From positions 78,909-142,908 of the forward strand of contig JAZDHY010000051.1 in assembly GCA_043805435.1 (NCBI GenBank): a DNA stretch of 64,000 nt. Reading direction: 5' to 3'. A model generated the notes under the pieces. It did no database searches and was not told the DNA's origin. It saw only the letters and a list, made by a program, of their open reading frames with translations. A program made the position numbers and the translations under genes. This DNA comes from JAEXOD01 sp043805435. GTDB taxonomy: Bacteria; Bacteroidota; Ignavibacteria; Ignavibacteriales; Melioribacteraceae. Shown in pieces: positions 27,167 through 36,090 of the stretch. Numbering within the stretch: position 1 is the stretch's first letter; every line of letters starts with the position of its first letter.

Positions 27167-29194
27167 ATGAAAATTAGATGTTTTCTTTTGTTTTTATTTT
27201 TTGTTGTTAAGCTAAATTATGCTCAAACTTATCAGTCAATAGATAAGTTAGTTGATATTTCGATTAAAAATAAGATAACCCCCAGTGTTAATGTAATAAT
27301 TGGTAATAGCAAAAATATTGTTTACCAAAAAGCTTATGGCACCTATACTTATGATGACAATTCAACCACTGTTGATGAAAACAGCCTATACGATTTAGCA
27401 TCATTAACTAAAGTTTTTGCTACTACAATGTGCATTATGAAACTTGTTGATGATAATAAAATAAATATTGAAGATGTTGTAGTTAAATATTTGCCAAAAT
27501 TTGCCTCCAGCGGAAAGGACGATATTAAGCTAAAAAATTTACTGCTGCACAATAGTGGTCTCCCTTCCTATTACACCCCTTTAAAAAATCAATCTCCTTC
27601 ATCAATAATAGACTCAATTTTTACCCTTAAAAAAGCATATTCAACCGGCAGTCAAATGGTTTACAGCTGCTTAAACTTTGTAACCTTAATGAAAGTTGTT
27701 GAGGCTGTAACAGGAAAGCAGATGTATGAGTTCTATAATGAAAATATTCTAACTCCACTTAAAATGTCTAATTCTTATTTTGTTCCTACAGCAGAAATTA
27801 AAAATAAATGTGTTCCAACCACTCCCCAATTGCAAGGAGACGTTCATGATCCTTTAGCCTTTGGTCTAAAAGGATTGTCCGGCAATGCAGGTTTATTTTC
27901 AAATACGCACGATCTAGCTATCATTTGTCAAATGATGTTAAATAATGGTGTTTATGAAAATACTAGAATATTTAAGGAAGAAACAGTAAAGTTATTTACG
28001 CATCAATGGGATTCAAGTAGTTCCAGGGCCTTAGGCTGGGATACAAACACTTTTTTTAATACATCCGCAGGGCCTTTATTTTCCGCTTCTACCTTTGGAC
28101 ATACCGGTTATACAGGAACGTCTGTTTGGATAGATCCTGTTAGAAAATATTTTGTTGTTTTACTAACAAATAGAGTTTATCCCGACGATCATGCAGTTGT
28201 ATCCGACTTAAGAATTAAATTACATAATTTAGCCATAATGGAACTGGAAAATATACCACCACAACCCAAGTTGGATTTTTTAGGTTTTACAGATAATAAA
28301 CTTGCTGTATTTTTTAACGTTAACAACCAATTTATTAATGTTGATAAATCGGACTTATTTTATAAAACTAAAGATAATTATATTTTTTGTGATTCATTAA
28401 AATTAAGCTCTAACAATTATATCTTTAATAATTTAGAGATAAACGATACGGAATTAATAGAAGTAAAATTATTAAATAACATAAATAAAAATATAAGTAC
28501 TTTTTCCGATATTTATGGATGCCGTGGGAAAAATGCCGAGTTGTTGATAATTGATGCTTGCACGGCCGAATCAACTCCGCAAAGGCCGTTAAATCTGACG
28601 GCTATGGAATTTTACAATAATCTGCCTCATAATCTTTGTTTTGAAAGTTGCAGTATTGATTTTTTGATTGAAAACAATTTGGAATTAAATAAATATAAAT
28701 ATTTAATTATTTATTCATCTGAAGAAGCTTATTTGACTTTCTTTAAGAATCAAGATTTTATTAATAAAATTTCAGAGTATGTAAAAAATGGCGGTAATTT
28801 ATTTTTTTCCGGCTCTGAATTTGGCTGGTATCTCGGAAGAAACGAAAGTGGTGAAGAACTTAATCAAGTTTTTGGCAATTTATTTAGTGCCAAATTTAAG
28901 AAAGATAATTCTGCAGAAGAAAAAATCATTGGAGATTCCACCTCAATATTTAATGGTTTAAATTTTACAATTGGAAATAAAGATGCAATTTACACTATTG
29001 ATTCACCGGATGAAATTATTCCAATTAATAACTCGGTTTCCGCTTTGCTCTATAAAAACAACAATTGCGCAGGTTTGTATTATTCAAATAATAAAGGAAA
29101 GGTTGTATATTTTTCCTTTCCTTTTGAAACAATTGTTGAATCATCAGTAAAAAAAGATATTATGAATAGAATTTTTGACTTTTTTAATAATTAA
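27167..29194 (+). CDS. Secreted beta-lactamase-fold serine hydrolase with extra C-terminal domain
   Basis: A 675-residue secreted protein (signal peptide 1-20, ending 'NYAQ'). Residues about 25-360 are a class C beta-lactamase/esterase-like domain with the nucleophile Ser79 in 'SLTK' (SxxK), a Tyr166-containing 'YSCLN' second motif and 'FGHTGYTGTS' as the third. Such proteins hydrolyse esters, amides or D-amino peptides. Residues about 455-675 form a separate alpha/beta domain ('AELLIIDACTAE', 'KYLIIYSSEEAYLTF', 'VKNGGNLFFSGSEFGW') that resembles a class I glutamine-amidotransferase-like flavodoxin fold without an evident catalytic Cys-His-Glu. It lies 15 bases before the C39-like gene, on the same strand. 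Confidence 0.82.
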   Translation: MKIRCFLLFLFFVVKLNYAQTYQSIDKLVDISIKNKITPSVNVIIGNSKNIVYQKAYGTYTYDDNSTTVDENSLYDLASLTKVFATTMCIMKLVDDNKINIEDVVVKYLPKFASSGKDDIKLKNLLLHNSGLPSYYTPLKNQSPSSIIDSIFTLKKAYSTGSQMVYSCLNFVTLMKVVEAVTGKQMYEFYNENILTPLKMSNSYFVPTAEIKNKCVPTTPQLQGDVHDPLAFGLKGLSGNAGLFSNTHDLAIICQMMLNNGVYENTRIFKEETVKLFTHQWDSSSSRALGWDTNTFFNTSAGPLFSASTFGHTGYTGTSVWIDPVRKYFVVLLTNRVYPDDHAVVSDLRIKLHNLAIMELENIPPQPKLDFLGFTDNKLAVFFNVNNQFINVDKSDLFYKTKDNYIFCDSLKLSSNNYIFNNLEINDTELIEVKLLNNINKNISTFSDIYGCRGKNAELLIIDACTAESTPQRPLNLTAMEFYNNLPHNLCFESCSIDFLIENNLELNKYKYLIIYSSEEAYLTFFKNQDFINKISEYVKNGGNLFFSGSEFGWYLGRNESGEELNQVFGNLFSAKFKKDNSAEEKIIGDSTSIFNGLNFTIGNKDAIYTIDSPDEIIPINNSVSALLYKNNNCAGLYYSNNKGKVVYFSFPFETIVESSVKKDIMNRIFDFFNN

Positions 29195-29209
29195 TAAGGA
29201 ATGATTACG

Positions 29210-31609
29210 ATGTTTAAACGCTCTTTTATTTTTAAATTTACCGCCATATTTATTTTATGTGCTTTAAGTACTAAGGCGCAAACCACAAATAATAAAGTCA
29301 GTATAAGTTCGGCAACATATACAAATAATGGTATAGTTTTTACTAATGAAAAAAAAGATGCTATTTTTATTATGGAAAATTCTTCGATAATAAATAAAAT
29401 AAGCGGACTTGGAGTTGGATATTATTTTAATGTTTCCGATAAACAAAACAAAATCGGATTTAAATTAATTAAGGAATCAGGTTTACAAATCCCATGTTAT
29501 TATGATTTATCCACTAATATAACAATTTTGTTAAACACACCTGTTGAATCATCAGGACAGGTATTTATAAATTCAAACGGTACAATTGTTTATACTATTG
29601 GTACTGAATTAAATATTTTGAAAAATAATATCTTGGAAAAAGTAAATTTGGGATATTATGCTAATTTAACACCTATCTCGAATAATGATTTATATGTATC
29701 TTTTAACGATAATAACGATCAAATATGGATTTATGATTTAGAATTAAAAAGCAAGTATAAATTAACTACCGATTTGAAAGGGTATTTTAATCCAAAATTT
29801 TCCAACGATTCAAAATATTTACTCTATCAAGCATTAAACGGAGAAATATTTATATACAATATCGAATCAAAAACTACAAATTCAATTGGTATAGGGTTTT
29901 CACCAAACTGGGCAAAAAACACCAATAATATTGTTTATTATAAAACTGAAATAAAAAATGAGGAGTTGATAAATTCCGATATTTATATTTATGATATAAT
30001 CCTAAATAATTCAAATAACATCACTAACACATCAAATAAATATGAAATTGATCCATCTTTTAATTCAGATGATACAAAATTAATTTATTCGACTCTTAAT
30101 CAACAAATCATTAATGAATCGGTTTTTTCTGAAAATAAATTAATAACACCAAATGTTATAAACATTTCAACAAATGTTCAGGAGAGCCAAATAAATTACA
30201 AATTTATTAGCCAAAGCAAATTATCATTAAATATTCCATATGTACATCAAGTTTACGATGTTCCTGATTGGCATAGCGGTTATTCATCATGTGCTCCGGC
30301 AACTGCAGCAATGCTTATTGCTTTTTATGGAGTTGTTCCTCCTTGGAGTGTTACATGTTCATCTCCTTTCAGTCATTATAATAATTATGGTCGTTATATT
30401 TGTGAAAGATATCGTTATAGACAAGTTGATTATAATTATACTCACGAAGATCCGGGTGGTTCTTTAGCAATGGGTGGTTATGGTTATATGTGGCATTCAG
30501 GCTCCCCTTATTCAAATATGGCAAACTATTATCGTTATCACGGTATTGCTTCAACTCAAACCGATTCACCTCCTCATTCCGAAGCTTTAACTGAAATTCA
30601 AAATAGTTTACCTTATTCTATGTGTGTAGGTTTAACCAGCTCCGGACATTTAATTCTTGCTCATGGTCTTGGGAACGAAATGCATACTTTAGTATTTCAT
30701 GATCCATATGGTGATAAAAACGGAACTAGTTACCCTGCCTATAACGGTCAATATGCAAAATACGACTGGCCCGGATACAACAATGGCTACGAGAATTTAA
30801 ATACCGTTTGGTGGTGTATTAAAACTAAATATAATCTTCCTGCACCCGAAGCCGATACTTTAGTGGACGATATGGAATATGCCACCGGTTTTTATTTGCA
30901 CAACAAATACCCTGCTTCAATGCTAAATTGGTCCGATAAACGACTGGACGGGTATAATGGTCATTTTTGGTACACTACCACCAATTCAACATTATATACT
31001 GATGTTGCTTATGCAAAATGGACACCAACATTAACTAAAACCGGATTGTATGATGTGCAAGTTTATATTCCTTACAGTACATGCAAAAACGCAATTTATA
31101 AAATATATGGCAAAGAAGGTTTAAAAGTTGTTAATGTTGATCAATCTGCTTATACCGGTCAATGGGTATCGTTGGGAAATTTTGTTTTTACTAATGATAA
31201 TACCGGTTATCTGCGTTTAGGTGATGCCTCCGATTCTGCCGGGGTTCAAATTGTATTTGACGCTGCAAGATGGGTTTATATAGATTCCACAACAAGCGGC
31301 GTTAACGATAATGAAATAAATATGTTAAATAGTTTTTATGTAAACCAAAACTATCCCAATCCATTTAATCCATCTACTTCAATTTCTTACGGTGTACCTT
31401 CTTCGGGTCAAATACGTATTCAAATGTTTAACGAACTTGGGGAATTAATTAAAATAATTAAGGATGCAAATATTTCTAAAGGAACTTATACTGAAGTTAT
31501 TAATCTAAATAATTCGTCTAGCGGGCATTTATTTATTAATATAGTTTTTACTAACGACAAAAGCGGTATAACAACATCTAAAACAATTAAAGCAATGTAT
31601 TTAAAATAA
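29210..31609 (+). CDS. Secreted C39-like cysteine peptidase with N-terminal propeller and T9SS tail
   Basis: I chose the ATG at 29210 because an AAGGA site lies nine bases upstream; the ATG at 29201 abuts that site. A signal peptide ends at 'LSTKAQ'. Residues about 25-330 carry TolB/WD40-like strands ('DLYVSFNDNNDQIWIYDLEL', 'LYQALNGEIFIYNI'). A papain-like C39_2 peptidase follows with Cys361 in 'SSCAPATAAML' and candidate His in 'SGHLILAHGLG' or 'HTLVFHDPYGD'. Residues about 540-690 are a golvesin/CBM-like beta sandwich ('DDMEYATGFYLHN', 'RLGDASDSAGVQIVFDAARW'), and a T9SS domain ('NYPNPFNPSTSISY') ends the protein. It is probably co-transcribed with the upstream hydrolase. The target is unknown. 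Confidence 0.78.
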   Translation: MFKRSFIFKFTAIFILCALSTKAQTTNNKVSISSATYTNNGIVFTNEKKDAIFIMENSSIINKISGLGVGYYFNVSDKQNKIGFKLIKESGLQIPCYYDLSTNITILLNTPVESSGQVFINSNGTIVYTIGTELNILKNNILEKVNLGYYANLTPISNNDLYVSFNDNNDQIWIYDLELKSKYKLTTDLKGYFNPKFSNDSKYLLYQALNGEIFIYNIESKTTNSIGIGFSPNWAKNTNNIVYYKTEIKNEELINSDIYIYDIILNNSNNITNTSNKYEIDPSFNSDDTKLIYSTLNQQIINESVFSENKLITPNVINISTNVQESQINYKFISQSKLSLNIPYVHQVYDVPDWHSGYSSCAPATAAMLIAFYGVVPPWSVTCSSPFSHYNNYGRYICERYRYRQVDYNYTHEDPGGSLAMGGYGYMWHSGSPYSNMANYYRYHGIASTQTDSPPHSEALTEIQNSLPYSMCVGLTSSGHLILAHGLGNEMHTLVFHDPYGDKNGTSYPAYNGQYAKYDWPGYNNGYENLNTVWWCIKTKYNLPAPEADTLVDDMEYATGFYLHNKYPASMLNWSDKRLDGYNGHFWYTTTNSTLYTDVAYAKWTPTLTKTGLYDVQVYIPYSTCKNAIYKIYGKEGLKVVNVDQSAYTGQWVSLGNFVFTNDNTGYLRLGDASDSAGVQIVFDAARWVYIDSTTSGVNDNEINMLNSFYVNQNYPNPFNPSTSISYGVPSSGQIRIQMFNELGELIKIIKDANISKGTYTEVINLNNSSSGHLFINIVFTNDKSGITTSKTIKAMYLK

Positions 31610-32664
31610 TTTTTTTTAGTCGAGCTGGAGGCATGAAACTATTTTTCATGCCGCTTCTCGCACAGATCCGTACGAACCTTATCCGCTTTTCTTTACTCAA
31701 AAAAAAACTATATCTATCACCTCAGTTGGAACAAACTAAACTAATAACACAACAACTCAAGGTTAACAATTATTGCCATTTTTTTCTCATATAAGAATTA
31801 TCAGTGATTTTGCATTAGATATTATTATATTCTGTAATCTCTATCATTAATAAAAATTTAATTGCATTAATTATATACATATAAATAAAATTACTTTGGG
31901 CAAAATAATTTAACAATAATATTCTTCAACTCAGGCCTAAAGGCCAGATAATTTGATTATAATTCCTCATGTCCTAAAGGACGTGGTTATTTAAAATCCT
32001 TATAACTCATTATAAAAATACTAATTATGTTATTATCTATCCCCGTTTAAATAACCACAGCATTCATGCTGGGGGCTAACGAAACAAATATAACGGGCTT
32101 CAGCCCTGAGTTTTTTCTTTACTTATTGGCTTAGGTGATTAAAAATACCAATGCTATTACTTTCTACTTCAAAATTTGGGATAATAATATTCTTCAACTC
32201 AGGCTTAAAGGCCATGCAGTGTAGTTTTTATTCTTCACTTCCTAAACAGACTGCGTTAAAATTTAATAATAGCAGCAATTTGATAAAATATGTGGTACGG
32301 CTCTGTCGTACTTGGGATTGTTAGTGATGCACTTGGTTACAAACAGGGTGCTTCTCCAAAGTGCTTAAGAGTAATAAATAAACGTTAAGGCCTTGTATTA
32401 TTATATGTTATAAGATATAAAATAATCCAGAAGGGATGAAATTATTATAGCAAAAACAGGAAAAAAGACGCAAAACCCTGAAAGGGTGACATTGTTTTTG
32501 TTATCAAAATGGCCTTTTTTTACCCAAATTTTAATACGGTTTGTTTAACTTTAAAGGCCATGAAATATTTGTATTAAAAAACCCAATTGCAATATTCCCA
32601 AATAACTGTTTTTCTAACTATCTTGTTATCTGTTTGGTTTGAGCATACAGGAAACAAATAAAAA
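31610..32664. repeat. Noncoding patch of short palindromic and direct repeats
   Basis: About 1 kb with no credible gene. A 32-base direct repeat (31915-31946 and 32183-32214, one mismatch) contains AACTCAGG(C/T)..AAAGGCC. A diverged inverted copy, ending CTTCAGCCCTGAG, lies at about 32088-32113. Small palindromes recur: GTCCTAAAGGAC at 31970-31981, AGCATTCATGCT at about 32060-32071, ACCCTGAAAGGGT at 32475-32487, and GGCATGAAA/TTTCATGCC at 31630-31652. This looks like an accumulation of dispersed REP-like elements rather than a CRISPR, because units are not regularly spaced. Confidence 0.7.
31630..31652. repeat. 9-bp inverted repeat after the C39-like gene
   Basis: GGCATGAAA and TTTCATGCC form a perfect stem with a five-base loop, 21 bases after the stop codon. 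No T run follows it on the plus strand, so it is not a typical terminator. The surrounding bases (GAGCTGG before, GCTTCTCGCACAG after) suggest a larger structured or repeated element. Confidence 0.5.
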
Positions 32665-32688
32665 AACCCCGCTTCGGTAAGCGGGGTT
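32665..32688 (-). terminator. Rho-independent terminator of tRNA-Phe
   Basis: A perfect 10-bp stem (AACCCCGCTT / AAGCGGGGTT, four-base loop) is followed on the minus strand by a T run. It sits 13 bases beyond the tRNA-Phe 3' end. Confidence 0.88.
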
Positions 32689-32700
32689 AAGTGTGTTACG

Positions 32701-32773
32701 TGGGCAGAGACGGAATCGAACCGCCGACACAAGGATTTTCAGTCCTTTGCTCTACCGACTGAGCTATCTGCCC
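32701..32773 (-). tRNA. tRNA-Phe (GAA)
   Basis: The minus strand folds as a full cloverleaf: acceptor GGGCAGA/TCTGCCC, D arm with AGCTCAGTCGGTAGAGC, anticodon loop CTGAAAA with GAA, and T arm GGCGGTTCGATTCCGTC. The discriminator base is A and CCA is not encoded. A terminator follows directly, so it is transcribed alone or as the end of the upstream unit. Confidence 0.96.
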
Positions 32774-32865
32774 TAAAAAACGTCTCTAAAATTACTACTT
32801 TTTTTTAATTTTTCCAAACGTTTTTTACATTATTTTTTAATATTTAGCATTATTTTTTATTTTTT

Positions 32866-33798
32866 TTACATTACAAGTGCCATTACGGCTTTTTGTACAT
32901 GTAATCTGTTTTCTGCTTCATCAAAAATAACAGAATTTGGAGAATCGCAAACTTCATTTACAACTTCGTCTCCCCTATGTGCAGGTAAACAATGCATAAA
33001 AATATAATCCGATTTAGCATTTTTTACTAATTCCGGGTTAACCTGGTATTTCATAAATTTCTTTTTGCGTTCCAAAGCTTCAGCTTCTTGACCCATACTT
33101 GCCCAAACGTCGGTATAAACAACATCGGCATCTTTAACAGCTTCAATTGGGTCTTCGGTTATTACAACTTTACTTCCCATATATTTAGCATTAGCCAATG
33201 CATCGTTAACAATGCTCTCTTGAGGTTTATAACCGCTTGGAGATGAAATATAAACATCCATTCCAACTTTAGAACAACCGTTTAATATACTGTGCGCCAT
33301 ATTGTTGCCATCGCCAATATAAGCAAATTTTAAACCGCGTAAAACTCTTCTTTTTTCAAGTATTGTAAATAAATCGGTTAAAACCTGGCAAGGGTGTAAT
33401 AAATCGGTTAAACCGTTAATAACTGGAATTGAAGCGTATTTTGCCAATTCTACAACATCTGAATGAGCAAAAGTCCTAATCATAATTCCGCTTAAATATC
33501 TTGAAAGTACTTTTGCTGTATCGGAAACCGATTCACTTTTACCAAGCTGCAAATCATTTGGCCCAAAATACATACCAATACCGCCAAGTTGATAAATACC
33601 GGTTTCAAAAGAAATTCTGGTACGTGTTGATGGTTTTGTAAAAATCATACCAAGAGTTTTACCCTCTAAAACCTTATGAGGTCTTCCTATATATAGATCT
33701 TCTTTTAATGTTTTTGCAACATCAAATATTTCGTAAATTTCTTCAATAGTCAAATCATTAATGGAAATTAAATCTTTCCCTTTCATGTTTATAGCCAT
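32866..33798 (-). CDS. argF: Ornithine carbamoyltransferase
   Basis: A 310-residue cytosolic enzyme interconverting ornithine plus carbamoyl phosphate with citrulline plus phosphate. The carbamoyl-phosphate loop 'STRTR', 'HPCQ' (in 'LLHPCQVLTDL'), the ornithine-binding 'DVWASMG' and the catalytic 'HCLPAHRG' are all intact. The SMG loop argues for ornithine rather than N-acetyl- or N-succinyl-ornithine. It is the last gene of a minus-strand run with carbamate kinase 11 bases upstream. That pairing usually means citrulline breakdown for ATP, but no arginine deiminase is present in the window, so it could also work in arginine synthesis. The symbol follows the anabolic name by convention. Confidence 0.93.
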   Translation of the reverse strand: MAINMKGKDLISINDLTIEEIYEIFDVAKTLKEDLYIGRPHKVLEGKTLGMIFTKPSTRTRISFETGIYQLGGIGMYFGPNDLQLGKSESVSDTAKVLSRYLSGIMIRTFAHSDVVELAKYASIPVINGLTDLLHPCQVLTDLFTILEKRRVLRGLKFAYIGDGNNMAHSILNGCSKVGMDVYISSPSGYKPQESIVNDALANAKYMGSKVVITEDPIEAVKDADVVYTDVWASMGQEAEALERKKKFMKYQVNPELVKNAKSDYIFMHCLPAHRGDEVVNEVCDSPNSVIFDEAENRLHVQKAVMALVM

Positions 33799-33809
33799 AA
33801 AAAGAACTC

Positions 33810-34760
33810 CTAATTTTTATTTTGAATAATATGAGTACCACAATTAATATTTGTAAGCTGTTTGGCTTCGGTAATGATAGTTTCTTTACCGCCATTTTCA
33901 ACAAAATTAATTGCAGCAGTTATTTTTGGCCCCATACTTCCCGATGCAAACTGGCCTTCGGCATAATATTTTTTTGCCTCGTCAAGGGTTACATAATCTA
34001 ATTTTTGCTGATCTTTTGTATTAAAATTAATATATGCATAAGGTACATCAGTTAAAATAATAAAGGCATCGGCACCAATTTCGCGGGCCAATAAAGCACT
34101 TGCCAAATCTTTATCAATAACAGCTTCAATACCCTGCAAATATTTATTTTCGTCTAAATAAACCGGTACACCACCGCCGCCGGCAGCAATAACAATATTT
34201 CCTTTTCGGGTTAAATCTTTTATAATTTTTTTATTAACAATATCTAACGGCTTAGGTGAAGCAACTACTCTTCTCCATCCCCTTTTTCTAGGATCTTCCT
34301 TAAAAACAAAACCATTCGACTTGGTTAATAAATCAGCTTCTTCTTTTAAATAATAAGCACCAACCGGTTTGGTAGGTACTTCAAATGCTTTATCATTTAT
34401 ATCAACTAATACTTGAGAAACCAACGTAACAACATTTTTTTTAATTTTATACTCTGTTAAAATGTTTTTCATCTGTCTTTCAATCATGTAGCCAATTCCA
34501 CCTTGGGAATCGGCTACACAAATATCTAACGGCATTTTAGCAATTTTATATAAGTTATATCCGGCATCATTACGAAGCAAAATATTTCCTACTTGCGGAC
34601 CGTTACCATGGGTAATAACAATATCGTAACCTTCGTTAATTAAACCCAACAAATTTAAACATGTATCGTAAGTATTTTTTTCTTGCTGTTGTATTGTACC
34701 TGTTTCATCTCCGCGTAAAATAGCATTTCCGCCAAATGCAACAACAGCTAATTTTTTCAT
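33810..34760 (-). CDS. arcC: Carbamate kinase
   Basis: A 316-residue amino-acid-kinase-fold enzyme that transfers phosphate between carbamoyl phosphate and ADP. The N-terminal 'AVVAFGGNAILRGDE', 'VITHGNGPQVGNILLR' and 'VDSQGGIGYMIERQ'-type segments match ArcC closely. 'GNIVIAAGGGGVPVY' and 'FASGSMGPKITAAI' are the C-terminal family signatures. It overlaps the upstream P-loop gene by four bases and precedes the carbamoyltransferase by 11. Together the two enzymes can convert citrulline to ornithine, CO2, ammonia and ATP, or run backwards to make carbamoyl phosphate. Confidence 0.94.
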   Translation of the reverse strand: MKKLAVVAFGGNAILRGDETGTIQQQEKNTYDTCLNLLGLINEGYDIVITHGNGPQVGNILLRNDAGYNLYKIAKMPLDICVADSQGGIGYMIERQMKNILTEYKIKKNVVTLVSQVLVDINDKAFEVPTKPVGAYYLKEEADLLTKSNGFVFKEDPRKRGWRRVVASPKPLDIVNKKIIKDLTRKGNIVIAAGGGGVPVYLDENKYLQGIEAVIDKDLASALLAREIGADAFIILTDVPYAYINFNTKDQQKLDYVTLDEAKKYYAEGQFASGSMGPKITAAINFVENGGKETIITEAKQLTNINCGTHIIQNKN

Positions 34761-36076
34761 AAAATTCCTTTTAATTTTAAAACAGATTCAAGAGTATCGT
34801 TGCCAATTTCTTGAAGTTCGTAATTAACACGCGTTGAAGGTTTATTAATTTTTAAGATTCTTCCTAAATCAATTGGAGTACCAATTACAACAGAATCGCA
34901 ATCCGTATTATTAATTGTTTCTTCTAAATCTTTCATTTGTTGGTCGCCGTAACCCATTGCAGGTAATAAAACGCCAATATTTGGATATTTAACAAATGTT
35001 TGGCTAATTGTACCAACCGTAAATGGTCTTGGATCTACTAATTCGGAAGCACCCAATTTTTCGGCAGCAACAGTACCGGCACCAAATTTCATTTCACCGT
35101 GTGTTAATGTTGGACCGTCTTCAACCACAAGTACACGCTTACCACGGATAATTTCCGGATAATCAACTACTATTGGAGAAGCGGCTTCAATTATAACTGC
35201 ATTTGGATTAACAGCTTGTACATTCCTTCTAACGGTCAATATACTTTCAGGTGATGCTGAATCTATTTTATTAATAACAACAGCATCAGCCATACGCATC
35301 GAAGTATTTCCGGGGTAATAACTCATCTCATGACCCGGTCTATGCGGATCAACTACTGTAAAAGTAACATCAGCTTCATAAAACGACATATCGTTATTTC
35401 CGCCATCCCATAAAATAATATCAGCTTCTTTTTCAGCTTCTCTTAAAATAGCTTCATAATCAACACCGGAATAAATAATACCACCTAAAGCTATATGTGG
35501 TTCATATTCTTCAATTTCTTCAATTGTACATTTGTGTATTATTAAATCTTCTAAAGTTGCATATCTTTGTACTTTTTGCGCAACTAAATCGCCGTAAGGC
35601 ATAGGATGGCGTATAGCAACAACCTTTTTACCTGCTGCGGTTAATAATTTTACAAGTTTTCGCGATGTTTGCGATTTTCCGCAACCGGTACGTACTGCAA
35701 GAACAGCAATTACAGGTTTTGTACTTTTAACCATTGTTTCTTTTCCGCCCATTAATCTAAATGATATTCCCGCAGCATTTACAATAGATGCTTTTGTCAT
35801 AACATAATTAAACGGCACATCAGAATATGCAAATACAACTTCATCAACTTTAAATTCTTCTATTAATTCTTCTAACTTACATTCTTCATAAATTTTAATT
35901 CCGTTTGGATATAATTTACCTGCTAATTCTGCAGGGTAAACTCTGCCGTCAATATTTGGAATTTGTGTTGCAGTAAAAGCAACAACATTATAATCTGCAT
36001 TATCGCGAAAGTAAACATTAAAATTATGAAAATCTCTTCCCGCTGCACCCATTATTAATACATTTTTCTTCGTCAT
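34757..36076 (-). CDS. Cyclic 2,3-diphosphoglycerate synthetase-like P-loop protein
   Basis: A 439-residue protein. Residues 1-115 are a Rossmann-like domain ('NVLIMGAAGRDFHNF'). Residues about 120-330 are a P-loop NTPase with Walker A 'AVRTGCGKSQTSRK' (about 128-141) and 'ILWDGGNNDMSFY' as the likely Walker B region. A C-terminal Rossmann-like region ends 'VVIGTPIDLGRIL'. This architecture matches archaeal cyclic 2,3-diphosphoglycerate synthetase and its bacterial homologues, whose true substrates are largely unknown. Its four-base overlap with carbamate kinase strongly suggests a role tied to carbamoyl-phosphate or citrulline metabolism. It lies 14 bases after glmS. Confidence 0.75.
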   Translation of the reverse strand: MTKKNVLIMGAAGRDFHNFNVYFRDNADYNVVAFTATQIPNIDGRVYPAELAGKLYPNGIKIYEECKLEELIEEFKVDEVVFAYSDVPFNYVMTKASIVNAAGISFRLMGGKETMVKSTKPVIAVLAVRTGCGKSQTSRKLVKLLTAAGKKVVAIRHPMPYGDLVAQKVQRYATLEDLIIHKCTIEEIEEYEPHIALGGIIYSGVDYEAILREAEKEADIILWDGGNNDMSFYEADVTFTVVDPHRPGHEMSYYPGNTSMRMADAVVINKIDSASPESILTVRRNVQAVNPNAVIIEAASPIVVDYPEIIRGKRVLVVEDGPTLTHGEMKFGAGTVAAEKLGASELVDPRPFTVGTISQTFVKYPNIGVLLPAMGYGDQQMKDLEETINNTDCDSVVIGTPIDLGRILKINKPSTRVNYELQEIGNDTLESVLKLKGIL

Positions 36077-36090
36077 TTTTATTTCTCCTA

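Noticed and set aside
30240..30467. Small open frame inside the C39-like peptidase gene
   Set aside because: It lies fully within a gene with intact domains, in another frame, and has an unlikely low-complexity composition.
31617..31680. Group II intron domain V or similar structured RNA
   Set aside because: The hairpin and the following bases look suggestive, but the conserved domain V catalytic triad and bulge cannot be placed and no reverse transcriptase is nearby.
31900..32500. Possible CRISPR array
   Set aside because: The repeats differ in sequence, orientation and spacing; only one 32-base unit occurs twice, 268 bases apart, and no cas gene is in the window.
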